Shown: in pieces, positions 48,046 through 60,700 of the stretch
How positions within the stretch are numbered: the first letter of the stretch is position 1
How the letters are laid out: each line of letters starts with the position of its first letter
DNA from: Molossus alvarezi
Lineage: Eukaryota; Chordata; Mammalia; Chiroptera; Molossidae
DNA: 64,000 nucleotides
Reading direction: 5' to 3'
Assembly: GCA_037176705.1 (NCBI GenBank)
Contig: CM073888.1
Span: 45,948,810-46,012,809, forward strand
Notes under the pieces: generated by a model
What the model was told of the DNA's origin: nothing
Databases searched by the model: none
What the model saw: the letters and a program-made list of their open reading frames with translations, nothing else
Made by a program: the position numbers and the translations under genes

Positions 48046-48076
48046 ATAGCCCCTAGGTTAACTAGAACTCTCACTC

Positions 48077-48327
48077 TTTTTTTTTTTATCCTCACCCAAG
48101 GCCATTTTTTTCCATTTTTTTGTTCAGATAGAGTGAGAGGGAGAGAGAGGAAGAGAGAGAGAGAGAGACATCACGTGAAAGGGACACATGGAGTGGTTGC
48201 CACCCGCACGACCAACCAGGGCCGGGGACAAACTGCAGCTGAGGTACATGCCCTTAGCGGGAACCGAACCTGTGACTCCCTGGAGCACAGGCTGATGTTC
48301 TAACCGCTGAGCCAAACTGTCCAGGGC
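48077..48327 (-). mobile_element. VES SINE (GGGTGAGGAT-tail type)
   Basis: Full length on the - strand with a perfect duplication AACTCTCACTC at 48066-48076 and 48328-48338. The tail hairpin has substitutions (CCTCACCCAAGG on the + strand). Confidence 0.93.
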
Positions 48328-48497
48328 AACTCTCACTCATATATCAGGGAGAGTGGTTAGCCTAGGTCACAGTGAAAAGGACTTTGAGACTTCTAAAGAA
48401 CCATATTTCTATAAATTGCCAAATATATAAATTTCATGGTTTCTAAAGTAGTGAGTCTGGGCGATGGGAGAGGTTGAACTGGGCGGGGCTCTTCTAG

Positions 48498-48836
48498 CAT
48501 AGGAGCCAGCAGACTCTGGTGCACAGGCCACATCCAGTCTGCCACCTGTTTCTGTCTGACCAGCAAGCTCAGAACAGTTTATACAGCTTTTAATGGCTGG
48601 GTAAAATCAAAAGAATAGCAAACTTTTGTGACATGTAAAAGTGATAATGAGATACACATTTCAGTATCCGTAAATAAAGTTTTGCTGGGACGCAGCCGCA
48701 CTGATTTATTCACGGACTGCTCACGGCTCTTTCATACTACGGTGGCAGGGTCTAATCATTGTCACAGGCCACCTGGCCTGCAAAGCCTAAAATATTTGCT
48801 GCCTGGCCCTTTGCAGGAAAAGTTTGCTGACCCCTG
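48498..48836 (-). mobile_element. hAT-Charlie-type transposon relic
   Basis: The right end AAAGTTTGCTGACCCCTG and left end with CACAGGCCACATCCAGTCTG match a mammal-wide hAT element whose consensus begins CAGGGGTCGGCAAACTTTTT. The AATAAAGTTTTGCTGGGACG block is typical too. Ends are diverged and I could not define the 8-bp duplication. Confidence 0.72.
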
Positions 48837-49514
48837 CATGAGTGTGTCTTTCTGGCCCTTTTAATCCATTTTTATGCATTTCTTCCTTTAGTGTTCAAAT
48901 GGAAAATGAATTTAAGTTCATTAATAGAAGCAAGACACCTTTAGCTTTGCCTCCAGATGTTATTTTTTTCCTTCTCTTGAGAATCTTGAATGTTCTGTAT
49001 CTAGATCCTCAAAGCTAAAGAATAATGAGGTAGAATATGTTTTATCCATTATCATATCCCTTGACGATGGGGATCCTGAAAGTGTGGTTTTCCCTTTAGG
49101 ATAGAGGCTACATTCCTTTCCTGGTCACACTCCATTTTTAGTTCACACTCATGCTGTCAGCTCCGCAGAACAATGCCAAATGAGCTTCTTAGGATCTCTC
49201 AAAAATCTCTCCTGGTTTGGTTTCTGTCCATATCTCGTTCAGAGAGTTTTCCTCAGAAAGGCCCAGGAAGAGTGGAATAACCTTTGGTTGTGAACAGTGC
49301 ATTTAACTTCTCTGGTTGGTGTGTTAATGTCACAGTAACCTGCCAGTTGCCTCCTGCATACTGTGGCTTTGTCTGTGCTTGGCAGCACCGTGGCTTTGTT
49401 GGGTTTAGGGCTCTTCAGGCAAAGCAAAAGGAGGGGGACAGCCTGTCCTTGTAGGCTGAAGCCTTTCTGAAATGGCAGGGAGGCAACTGGATACAAAGTA
49501 AAATAGTCTCCCCT

Positions 49515-50790
49515 CTTCATGACATTCATTCACTCGTGAGCCCTATGTGCTCTGGCCTCCAAACCCTTCATCCCAGGGAAAGTACTCTAAACAAGGTTAC
49601 TGATAACTTCCCGACCTCCAAATCCAGGGAACCCGTCTCCGTCATCATGCCGATGTCGATTCTGAAATAATCCCACGCACTGACCACTCTTCCCTCTTTC
49701 AAGCTCTCCCTCCTTGGATCCCAGGACAAAAAACAGTCCTGATGTTTATTCTCTTGTCTGAAAGCCCCTTTTACCTGGTAGGCTCTTCTACCTACATTTC
49801 AGTGACTGTATTCTTAGCTTTCTTGAGAGTGCCGTAATCCAGCCATTCTTCTTCTTTTATAAAAATACTTTTTATTGATTTTTTTTTTTTTTTGGAGAGA
49901 GAGAGAAACATTGATGTGAGAAAGAAACACCAATTGGCTGCCTCCTGCATGCCCCCCTACAGGGGATCGAGCCCACAACCCAGGCATGGTTGGCCGGGAA
50001 AGGAACTGGTACCTCTCCGTCAACGGGACAATGCTCAGTCCACTGAGCCACACTGGCTGGGCCACCTGGTCATCCTTAACTCCCTTGCTTCTCCATTTTC
50101 AACACTCACAAACTGTTGTTTCAACTGTCGTTTGTTGCTCCATATGTTTTGAGTATTTTTTCCCCTCTGTTCCTGCTGCTACTGCCTCTTTTCCGGCTGT
50201 TAGCATCCCTCATGAAACCATTTGAGCTGGTCTCCTGCTAGTTTCCCTACTGTCTCTGGTCTTCTCTCTTTATCCAACCTCAATGTTATTGCAAGTGTGT
50301 TGTCACCACAGAAACCTCAGCACTCTTCTGCCAGGAGCCTTCAGTGGCAACTATTTACTCAAGTGACAAAGTCCCAATTTCTTCTTATCTTGATTATAAC
50401 ATTAGGTCTTGTTTTTATCTTGCCCACTATCATTCGCCAGTTGTAGTCTTCACTTCATTAGTGCAGAAGGACTGTTTTTTCTGAAACCCCATGCCTCTGC
50501 TCTGATTGTCATATTCTTTACCTGTATCTCCATCTGGACAAATCTCAACACATCCCCCAAGCCCTAATTCAAAACTGGTGCCCCTGCCTCCTGAAATTAG
50601 TTACCCCTTCTCTGCCACTATGGGAGTTTGCACACCCCTTGAGAAGATCACATTTCCTAGTGTACTGTGATTGTTTATGTTTTTCACACAACAGACCATG
50701 TCTTCTTCCTCTCTGTATTCGCAGTGCATACCACAGTATTTATAATATCGCAAGTTTCCAAGGAATGAATGTGTCCAACCTATAAGTCTG
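49515..50790 (+). repeat. LINE-2 fragment, interrupted by a VES SINE
   Basis: The left part recalls the decayed L2 reverse-transcriptase region (GCACTGACCACTCTTCCCTC). The right part follows the L2 3' order: ACAGAAACCTCAGCACTC, CTTCAGTGGCAACTATTTAC, CTGATTGTCATATTCTTTACC, ACTGTGATTGTTTATG and an end near AAGGAATGAATG. No frame survives. Confidence 0.6.
49862..50062 (-). mobile_element. VES SINE (AATAAAA-tail type), nested in L2
   Basis: The - strand copy with GCCTCCTGCATGCCCCCC and GGGATCGAGCCCACAACC motifs has a short CT body. The target duplication is not clear. It separates two parts of an L2. Confidence 0.85.
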
Positions 50791-50847
50791 TACCTACACC
50801 AGGGGCCTTCTAGATTATGTTATGAGGAACATTACAAATGAATGGTG

Positions 50848-51093
50848 TGCCCTGGCCAGTTTGGCTCAGCGGTTGGAGCGTCGGCCTGCGATCCAGAGAG
50901 ACCCGGCTTCAGTTCCTGCTAAGGGCACGTACCTCGGTTGCAGTTTGTCCCCGGCCCTGGTTGGTCGTGCGGGTGGCAGCCACTCGATGTGCCCTTTTCA
51001 CGTCGATGTTTCTCTCTCTCTCTCTCTCTCTTCCTCCCACTCTATCTGAATAAAAAATGGAAAAGTGTCCTCGGGTGAGGATAAAAAAAAATA
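50848..51093 (+). mobile_element. VES SINE (GGGTGAGGAT-tail type)
   Basis: Full length on the + strand, with duplication AAATGAATGGTG at 50836-50847 and 51094-51105. It inserted immediately upstream of another VES in the same orientation. The B box is changed to GGCTTCAGTTCC. Confidence 0.94.
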
Positions 51094-51105
51094 AATGAAT
51101 GGTGC

Positions 51106-51265
51106 TCCCTGACCGGTGTGGCTCAGTTAGTTGGAGCCTCGTCCACTACACCTAAAAGTGGTGGGTTCGTTCCCGGTCAGGGCACAAACCCAGGTTGTGG
51201 GTTCAATCCCTGGTCAGGTGTGTGTGGGAGGCAGCTGATGGATGTTTCTCTCCCACATCAATGTC
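51106..51265 (+). mobile_element. VES SINE, older, 3'-truncated
   Basis: The head is CCCTGACCGGTGTGGCTCAG with B box GGGTTCGTTCCCGG. It keeps the second GGTTCAATCCCTGG-like segment and the first CT-body bases, but has no A-tail. Confidence 0.85.
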
Positions 51266-54200
51266 CTCGTACAACAAAGGCTAGGTTTCCAGTAGGAAGG
51301 AAAGCATCTGAAGATGTGCATCCTTCTAGAAGTTGTTTCAGAGTCTCTCCACAGGAGGTATAGATGATTCCAGACGCCTCTTCAGTTTCACTGTGGTGGA
51401 ATACAGGTGACCTGTGTATCATCTTTCTTTGGACCGATTTATAATTATAACATGCACCTGGCTGCCCAGATTTACTCACAGAGCCTCCTTAAAGCTTAGC
51501 AAGATATCTTTTTCTTTTTTTTTTGACAAAAGAATGGATTATCATGATTCTAACTCATCTGTTGTTTTTGTTTTTGGTTTTTTTTTTTTGTATCTATATA
51601 TGAAGATTAATATTTTCACAAGTTTGCTTAAAAGTATCAGAAGATTTTAAGCGGTCCTCCCTGACACCTTCCTCCTTTGCCTTTTCCAATGTAGGGCTTC
51701 ACCTCAGGAAAATAGTCACATTTTGAAGCAGGTATAGATCTTTCTACAAGTTTTTCCAGTGCAAGAAAATTACAGTCTCACAGATCTGTATGTACTTATT
51801 CTGTCTTCTCTTCTCCCTTTCTGCAGCCAGAAAGTTTTTATTCCCCCAATAATTTTCTTGTAGTATTAGTACCATGTACCTTCTTGACACTATGGCCATA
51901 ATGAGTTTTGTGTTTTTCAAAATCACACGTACGTAAAAATAAACGAAGTGTTTATATTCAAATAGGGTCAATGCAATAGGTAATTCTTGCAAGGTAGTCA
52001 CAAATGGAATGTTTATTCCTCCATTCTCATCTTGGAAGATACACCAGCAGTGGCTCAGTACACACTTTGTTCAGTGGTCTTATTGGCAGCAGTGCTGCAT
52101 GTACCTCAGTTCGCTGGTAGCTGTATCTTGAATGAGTAGATGACATTATTCAGAGCTGACCTATTTACGTGCACTAGAAGAATTTGTCATTTATAACAAC
52201 CTTAGATTATTATTTCAAAGATCATACTGCAAATAATCCTTTATTTGCATTTTCGTGTATTTAGTGGGTTGTTTTTTTTTTTTTTTTTGTAAATACCAAT
52301 TCTTATGTCAGAAGTCAACTAAGTTTGTATAAATTTGAACTACCAATTTGGTGGATATTGCTTTCTTTTTAAATTTGCTTTTTTTTTTTTAATTATTTTT
52401 TACCATCATGAGAGAATTAACCAAGTTAGTAGATAATGAGCTCGTTTCGCTGCTCCAGCTATTTTCAGAAACTTTGATTTTAAAAAAAGCAGTTGGAAGG
52501 AAGAAATGGACCTGCTTTCAACTAGGCTGACCGTGGTCTGCATTAGCACAGGCATTGGTGAGTTTATTCTCTTTTGTTTATGCCTCTTGTTTTAAATAAA
52601 ATGATTTCTTTTGAAGTTTGTTCTTTTCCTTCTGAACGTGCAGTAGCTACAGATCAGCCTGTCATATGAATACATGTTCATAAATGATTTACTTGGCTGT
52701 TCTGGTCTGTTAGTTAAATATGCATTAAAGACATTTTTTTTTTTTTTAAATAGATGTTTTGTATCATGTTTTTCACGGAATGGGTTCAAATTTAGTCACT
52801 CATTTGTAATTAAACATTTTCAGGAGTTTTTGCATTAGGAGTTTACACTGTGTACTCTTGCCTAAATCATGATGTAAAGTATAAATCAGTTAGATACATT
52901 AAAACAGCGAAGGAAACTGTCTTACTTGGTACTTCTATGTTTGCCAATAAGTTACTTTGCATAAGGATATGTTAAATACTCCCATTCCCTTCCTAGTTTT
53001 AGTATGTATACAACTGTGTATCCAATTTTTCTTTCAAGAAGGCCACATCTTAGGAAGGCAGAGAGGAATTCTAGATTGGTAATTCTGTTTATCTTAGTAT
53101 CCTTTATATAGCTGACAAAACAATTTCTGGCATTCGATTTTTGAAAACCATAAAGTCATTTCACCACTGAAGCTCAAACTTTCTAAATAAAATTTTGACC
53201 TAAGAACAAATACTTTTGCCATTTATAAACCTTTGAAATTAGGGTTTCATGCAGAACTTTCCAGACAGCCCTCAACAAAGCCATGTCAACACACATCCCT
53301 AAGACACTTTGACTCATATAGTGCTCCACCATGGAGGAGATGAAGAGGGAAAAGAACATAACCCTTGAGCAGGCCAGTTTGTTGCTGGAAGGGTGACAGG
53401 TGCAATCCAGCCTGGGTGCTGGAGGAGGGTAGACGTGGGTAGTGCACCTTTGAGGGTGCAGGGAGCTGGCACTCTGGACTCTGGGTTGCAGGGCTCATTC
53501 TTTGCAACTCTGGTTTGTGAAGTGATTTATGGGAGCTGCAGCCCATGGGCCATACATCACCTTCCTGGTTGGCTTTGTTGACACCTTGTCACATTCTTGC
53601 AGGGCTTGAGGAATTCATTGTTCTCGTTTGAACTGATAAGAAAAAAAGGGTGGGGGAGAGTTTCTCACTAAGACCTTGGGAAAGGCAGAGGGGGTGGAAT
53701 GTTGATGTGGGGCCTCGGGCTGCACTTTCCCAAGCAATGCAGCCTTTGCATCTGCCTCATTCCTCCGTCCCAGGGACGCCTTGCCCACTAGGTGTGGCAG
53801 CTGCAGCTCTCTGCCCTCTGAAAGGAGGTTTCTGTTTGCGAGGTGTTGGCACTGTGGAGAGGGGCTTTGGGAGGAGCAAAGAAAGAGGGAGTTTTCTTCA
53901 AGGAGTGGGAGATAGAATGGCTGTGAGGAGATTCCAGTGGAAGGTAAAACGACCCTGGTCACTGGGGGAATGTAAAACATGCGGTGACGTTTGATGTGAG
54001 CCCGTCTCCTGGAAGTTCATCCTTTGTACAGCATGCTTTTCGGGCATGGCGCCATGCTGACCCCTGCCCTTTAATGTGTAGTGCCCCATGCCTCACTTAG
54101 TCTTTTGGCAGCCTGCACGCGGAAGCTGGCATCTGAGCCCAGCACTCGAAGACAGCAAAGCTGCAGAATGAGAGCTCATCAGGCCACTAGTGAAAGGTTT

Positions 54201-54335
54201 GTGTGATGTATACGTAGGGTCTTATCTTACACGTCAATGGAGCAAATGAATGATCTGCCTGTTTTTACATGTTTTAGAATAATATCTCTGATATCTTTGC
54301 TTCAAAAAATAATGGATTAAACTCCTTTTTCTAAT

Positions 54336-54548
54336 CAAATGTATTGGAGTGACATTGGTTAATAGCATTATGTAAGTTTCAAGTGTATGATTCTATAGTA
54401 CGTCATCTGCATATTACATTGTGTGCTCACCAACCAAGTCTAGTCTCCTGTCACCATGTATTTGACCCCCTCTACCCTCTTCAGCCTCTTCTTACTCCTC
54501 CCCTCCAGTAACCACCATACTGTTGTCTGTGTCTAAGTTTGTTTGTTA
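54336..54548 (-). mobile_element. L1 3' UTR fragment
   Basis: GAGTGACATTGGTTAATAGC, GTTTCAAGTGTATGATTCTA, CACCATGTATTTGACCCCC and ACCACCATACTGTTGTCTG form the reverse complement of a widespread mammalian L1 3' UTR. No ORF2 sequence is attached. Confidence 0.82.
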
Positions 54549-56699
54549 AACTCCTTTCCATCTAAGAAAGGTAACAGGTCAGATCATATGTAGCATGTGG
54601 GACTGTAAATGCTCATACTTTGTTGGTGAAAATCTGTGTTTTCTTTGCGAACAGTTTAGTACCATGTTCCATTTACCAATGTTCTATCATCAGTTTTGTT
54701 CGTTGGAAGGAGAAGAACCCATTCACACCCAAGGGCCGGGTATCAAGGAGTTTCTGCATTTCTATGTTATACTGTTAACAAGTTCACATGTACCCACATA
54801 AATCCCTTTACCTGGAAGCGACATTCACACATCCCCGCCACGAACCTCATTTTAAACTGGAGCCATGGAAGCCCCATTTTCAAGCTTCTTAAAGCGGCCC
54901 TGGGCAGCCTCGCTCCTGTGGACTACATCGCACATGCCGCTCTGCGCTGGCTTACCCCGCAGTTCCCGTGCTGCAGACAAGGGGAGCCGAGGCAGGAGGC
55001 CTGAGAACAGCATTCACGAGCTCACCTGGTGGTGGTACTGAGTGCAGGTGACTTAGTAAATGTACAGTAGGTTCGTGATTAAAATAAGAAACTCGTTTTT
55101 GGAAAGTAAGTAATCTTTCTTTGCTGACATCTGTCTTGCTACAAAGTGCCGTTTTGACAACATTTCAATACCAAAGAGAATGCAATGCTGTCAATATCGG
55201 CATCAAACTTCTGAGCCCAGGTTTCCCCATGCTTTGCAATTCTGATGAGCCTCCCAGTTCTGTTTTTGCCTTTTTTTAGCGTGAGGCTACTCTGGTCTCC
55301 AGAGTTAAGTGCATTGACAGTGTTTCACTGCTCTCTGCTGGAGGAGCCCAGAGCCCGGCCCAGCCTCCGAGCTCCAGTCACTTGCAAGGAATGCAGGTGA
55401 GATGGCTGGGCTGATACACCGAGTTCAGCTCCACACAAGGCTCATGCATGCCCGTCACAGATCACAGCTGAAGAGCCGTGTTGTGCCGACCAGAGACGGG
55501 TTTCTTAGAGAGGAGGGTGGTTCAGATGGAATGAAACACTGCCCTTCAACTCCTTCCTTCCGATGTTGTCCTATGTAAAGATATCCTGTGTAACGGTGCA
55601 CGGAGACTGCCGTTGCCCCGGTCAGCCTGCATCATTCTGTTTTGACACCTACACACACGTTTTATTCTGTTACGTACACCTGCAAGTACAATCCCCAGTT
55701 GCCCAACAGAAAGGCAGGGAATCTCTTTTGATCAAACATTATGTTTCTTTCTAAACTTACTCCTTAGTATGTGTGTGACTAGAGAAAAAAGATCAAGGGT
55801 ATTTACCAAATAAGTAATGAGTGAATTAGGACATTAAAAAAAAAACCCACTTTCCTAGGCAGGAATAAATATTAATGTACATCTCCATTTCCATAAGCAC
55901 AAAACTGCCCACTTCTCAAGGAGGAAACAAAAGTACAAGTAAAAAAGAAAACCAGCAAACACTTTGGATGAGTATTGTTTTTAATATATGTATGTATGTA
56001 CCGAGTACGCATGTGTATGTGTGGTTATACATACATTACACGCATATATATTTTGAAGGAATCAGGAGAGCCGATATAAGCATAACACATCTCCAAAGTG
56101 TTTTATGGGCTTTTCAGTCTGGCATCTTTTAACGGAAAACAACAAAACAAAACAAAGAGTACAAACAAACAACTTGATGAATAGAAATCATAAAAAGCTG
56201 GTTTTACAATAGCATTCAAGTGCCGTTCTGTGCTACAGCATTCCAAGTGAATTACTGCTGTGCTGTCAAAGAAAACAAAAACATTTGGGAAAGACTGTTT
56301 ATTTTACAGTGGTTGACCAAAAGTATGCAAGCGGTTATAAAAAAATGTAGACAGCTAACGATGGGAGGTGCCACTTGCACATTCTGAAATCCATTCACAA
56401 ACCTTCAACACCAGCTCTCGATCACTGGAGATCATGTTAGAGGTGAAAGCATTTTCCATGGGGAAAATCCCAGCACTTTCAAAGCGTTTCAGTTTAAAGC
56501 AAGTAAATGAAGCCTCTATCCCCTGCAATGCCTCCCTCACAGAGCCTGATGCGTGATTTTCTCCCCTCTAAGAAGAGCAAGGAAAATTTTGCAAAAATAT
56601 TTCTCTCAGAGGCTAGGGCAATGAGATATTTTTGTGCTACACAGCATGTATTGCCCTTTGTGTATAAAGATTAAAATTACAAACCGCCATCAACAGCAT

Positions 56700-56890
56700 T
56701 AATAGATTCTTTCATTAAACAAATATTTCACTTTAGAACTAGAGGAGAAATTAGAAATCCCTAACACAGTCCTTTCATAGTAAAGATAATAAAATGTACA
56801 CTCAGAGAAGATAAATGACTTGCTTAAGTTGCGTAGCGACAAAATATGGAGGGATCAGAGTTAGAAATAGAAGGTTACTGTCTGTGTTGT
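56700..56890 (-). repeat. MIR-like fragment
   Basis: AGATAATAAAATGTACACTC, GATAAATGACTTGCTTAAG and GGATCAGAGTTAGAAATAG recall the reverse complement of a MIR core, strongly diverged. Confidence 0.5.
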
Positions 56891-58592
56891 AGTGTTTTGC
56901 CTGAGAATCAGACTATATATAGTCAAGACCTCACTGATATCTCCTGGTAAATGCTTATTTCATTGGTGAAGAGAGCCTTTCTCCAAGAGTCTAGGTCTTG
57001 AGTTTTAGGCTTCTTCTACTTTTAAAAAAACAAGTCCACTGATAAATCAGGATCTCTTTAACTTTCTGGTAGATCATTGAATACATTTTTGAGAAATAGC
57101 TCTGTTTATCCTTATCATGGGGTGAAAGATGTGAAAAGCTCCTTGATCTGTCTAGCATGATTGTAACACACCCCACCACCCAGTAGACGTTGGTTGAAAG
57201 AATGACTTTAGGGAAATGCTTCAGATTTTCTTTCCTCGATGCTGCGCAGCTTGTTTTCTGGATGGTGTGTCAACTGGGCGGAAGGCATGATCGTTTAAGT
57301 GTCTCCTTACGGTACCGCAAACTGACAGTTTACCACCGTCCACACGTATTAGATGCTTGGGCAGTGGCTGTCCTAAAGCTTCGCCCCCACGGTGGAGAGA
57401 GGGAAAGGAAGGGAAAGCGACAGAAGCAGGACTGGACGGATCTGTGCCCCTACCTCAGCAGCTCCTTCTTGTCTCGGAGGGTCTCCAGAGTCTGCGAGTT
57501 CTGTGTGGTGTTGGCCCCGGAGACCGTCGTCCTTTAGACAGCTCAGCTGTGTGTGTCTCCCAAACGAGAGAGCATCAGCGCTTTTTCAGATGTAACATCT
57601 GCCTTCCCTCCCTGACATCCTTGGGTCAGTCACATGTTTGCTGGCCAGGATATGCAAATAGAACTTGGCTAAAAAACACTTAAAGGATTATGAAGCCATC
57701 TTGCTTAATCGTAGCGGAAACAAAACAAAACAAAACACCACTCCAGCAAATCCTCTTGTGTGCTACTAAGCAAGTGGAAAGATTCAGCTATGACTGGAAC
57801 TGTTCTGGCCTTGAGTATTGTCCTAGACCAGGAAAGAGCTAGAAAGAATGACAGGGAGAGGAGAAACCGCTGAAGGACAGAGCTTGGCTCACTGGCTGCC
57901 CCGGCTCCCTGCAGACCGCTGCGCATGTTCCCTCCTGGCTGTTGCTAATGAGAACAGCCTGCTGGTGAAGCCAGCCTGCTGATCCAGGAACCCGCCTCTC
58001 ACATGAGTGCTGGGCTGGCTGGCTCGCTGCTGCTCACACATCCTTGAACTGTGCACTCTGTCCCCTGCGCTCAGAGGTGGCCCGAGCCTTTGGCAGGGCC
58101 CTGAAGAGGTTCCAGGCTGCAGAATGCGTTGAGAGATTCAGATTGTGGGGTTCCCATGTGGCCTTTGCAGTTGAATCTCTCCATCTCCTGTCCCTGGACA
58201 GCCAGTTGCTGGTCTGCCTCGGAGTTGTCCGTCACCAGATCTGTCTGCTCTGACCGGAGGGAAATGAGCGTAGAAAGCCCCTGTGCCTGTGCGTGCCAAA
58301 AGCAACCGTAGTCAATGAAAGAGCTCGGCAGACGGCGGGGTCCTGCGTGCAGACCTTTCCTCTGCTCCTGTGAGAATCATGCGCTGCTATTTCTGTGGCT
58401 TCTGCCAGTTGGCCCCTGCCCACCTTTTCTGCTCTTACTAAAGCGGCCAGGAACTGAGGGAAAGAGGAAGCCTCGGCTGTGCTCCGGCTGCACTGCCAGG
58501 AGCGCGTCTGTAGTAGGTCCAGCAGCAAAAACAAAACAGGGCAGAGCCCAGGGAGGCCAGCCAGCCGCCCAGCCTGGAGACAAAGGGGCCTG

Positions 58593-58613
58593 CGGCGGCG
58601 GCGGCGGCGGCGG
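58593..58613 (+). repeat. (CGG)7 triplet repeat in a GC-rich pocket
   Basis: Seven CGG units followed by CCGCGAGTGGCGGGG. The surrounding 0.3 kb is GC-richer than the rest of intron 3. Confidence 0.9.
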
Positions 58614-58739
58614 CCGCGAGTGGCGGGGAACTGCCAGAGGGCCAGCATCCTCTCAAAGACGGGAAACTGAGGCCGGGAGAGGATGTGCCATATCTGAGCA
58701 GGGGCCCAGACAGATCTCTGAGAGCTGTGTGATTTTAGT

Positions 58740-58910
58740 AGCTCTGCTATTAGTGGTGTGGCTCGGGACAGCTTATTCTCCCTAGTATCAAGTTATCGCA
58801 TCTGTAAAATGGGGATGAGAGTAATACCGCCCTCCCTCTAAGGACTGTTGTTAGAATTAAAGGAGAAAGAGTAAATGAAGGCTGGCACTTAGGAAGTCCT
58901 TAGGAAATGC
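58740..58910 (+). repeat. MIR SINE
   Basis: TTATCGCATCTGTAAAATGG, GGATGAGAGTAATACC, GGACTGTTGTTAGAATTAAA and AGGCTGGCACTTAGGAAG follow MIR order. Confidence 0.75.
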
Positions 58911-59504
58911 TGGCTTGTCTTATTTGCAAACTTGAGATGTAAGCGAAGCAGGAAAGGTTGGGAGTTGATTTGTTAGCAAAATGTTTTTTCAAACAGGGCT
59001 ACTTTTCATGAGGAGGGGTAAGCGCCCTTGAATTACGATCAGGTTGATTATACGATTTTGTTTACTTCTGGTGTTATTGGCATGTTTAATCAAGTAGTAG
59101 ACACCCCTCCCCCTTTCAGGAAGAGCCCGGCTTGAATAACGAGGAAGCGGGTATGTGAGCCGCGGAATCGTTGCCGGTCAGACTTCCGGAATCTGTGCTT
59201 ATCCCCTCTGTGAACACGTGTTCGGAACCTTCCTGCCGGAGAGTTGAGCATGTTCCACTTAGAACTTATATTCTGGCGGAAAACACTTCCTAAAGGCTGA
59301 GAGGTTGTTCCGGGGGTAAAAGGAGAGAGGAGGTGGTGAGTGATACCACATTTGGGTACACACTAATGATATATTATTTCCCCCGCCTGGGCCCAGGTAT
59401 ATGGTAAAGATAAGGAACCAGCAGTAACACTCATTCCAACAGTATTTTACATGCAGTTTGGACACTAACTGGTCGTCAATCACTCCATAAAATGATACAA
59501 CACC

Positions 59505-59695
59505 AATGACTATTTATGGAGCCCTTACTGGGTGTCAAGTGTTGTGTGAGGTGCTCTAATATTTGGTATTTCACTTAATTTACACAATGAACTCATGAAA
59601 TATTTCCCACTTAGCAGTGAGGAAAATGAGGCTGAGAGAAGTTAGATAACTTGCCCAAGGTCACTCAGCTGAGTGTTCCTAGGCTCTTAGCCACG
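59505..59695 (-). repeat. MIR SINE
   Basis: ATGGAGCCCTTACTGGGTGTC, GAGGAAAATGAGGCTGAGAG, AACTTGCCCAAGGTCACTC and AGCTGAGTG are reverse-complement MIR blocks in order, well kept. Confidence 0.82.
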
Positions 59696-60221
59696 GGGCA
59701 ATGGCCCGCTTCCCCCTTAAGGTTAACCCCTAACCTCTTAATGTAATCCTAACCTGAGCTTAATCTCTGTGGGTCATTGTTTTCTCCCCTGTAAATAAAG
59801 GCTGGAAGATATTATTGCAAAGGCTATTTCTTCCAAAATTCTAAGCATTTCCAGAAGGAGGCGCGGTTTATAATAAGCAATCCTGCTTTCCAAATAAATG
59901 CTACTCTATTAAAATCAAAGAGCCAGTTGTCGTTTTCATGTGTATGTATCTTTTAAGTTAGAATTCAGGAAGGGATTAAAAACTGGGAAAAATAATGTCA
60001 CATGGTGTTTTGATATAGATGCATGCGCAGTAACCAGCATGCTGGTTGCTCCGTTGATAATCACTGTGTACTGTGATAAACCAGTACTGTGGCTGCTCTG
60101 TTGACAATCACTGATCAATATTAATGCACAAATGTATCTTCTTTTGCTGTCAAGGGCAAAATTTAAACTTTCTTTGTGCTGGCTTTTACTCTGTTTCTCA
60201 GGAAGGCTGTGCATTTATGTA

Positions 60222-60348
60222 CACAGGGTGAGGCAACAGAGGTTTGCAGTTGTGAGTATGTGAAAGTTTATTCTCACACTATTATTTATTAATTATTGTA
60301 TTATTTTCCATTCAAACAACTGTAAATCTACTTTTGTTCCACCCTGTA
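60222..60348. mobile_element. Mariner-type MITE
   Basis: This 127-bp unit has inverted ends of about 32 bases: CACAGGGTGAGGCAACAGAG on the left; the right end, reverse complemented, reads ACAGGGTGGAACAAAAGTAG. TA dinucleotides at 60220-60221 and 60349-60350 fit a TA target duplication. The short AT-rich interior has no coding capacity. Confidence 0.8.
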
Positions 60349-60574
60349 TAATTTGTGTCCTCAAGGTGAGTAGTCCAAATAGTTCAGCGTTATTACTTTA
60401 CTAAGTGAAATGTTTCTATCAAGATTTTCATGTCTTAATGGAATGATGCTTCTAAATTATCAGCATTTATTAATATCTTTGAAATATTGTTAGTTAACCT
60501 CATTTGGGTTAATATGTGGTAATAATCCCTACCTGCGTGGCTGGGACACATTTCTTGATGTGGCTGCCGCGTCT

Positions 60575-60700
60575 ACAGGATGAGACTGGGAGTGGAATCA
60601 TCATATTATTATAATGGTTGTTGAGAACATTAAATGAGTTAATTATGTAAAATGCTGCACATTGTACCCAACACCATAGTAAGTGCTAAGTGTTAACTAA
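60575..60700 (+). repeat. MIR 3' part
   Basis: TGGTTGTTGAGAACATTAAA, TGAGTTAATTATGTAAAATG and CCATAGTAAGTGCTAAGTG are the MIR 3' blocks. Confidence 0.7.
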
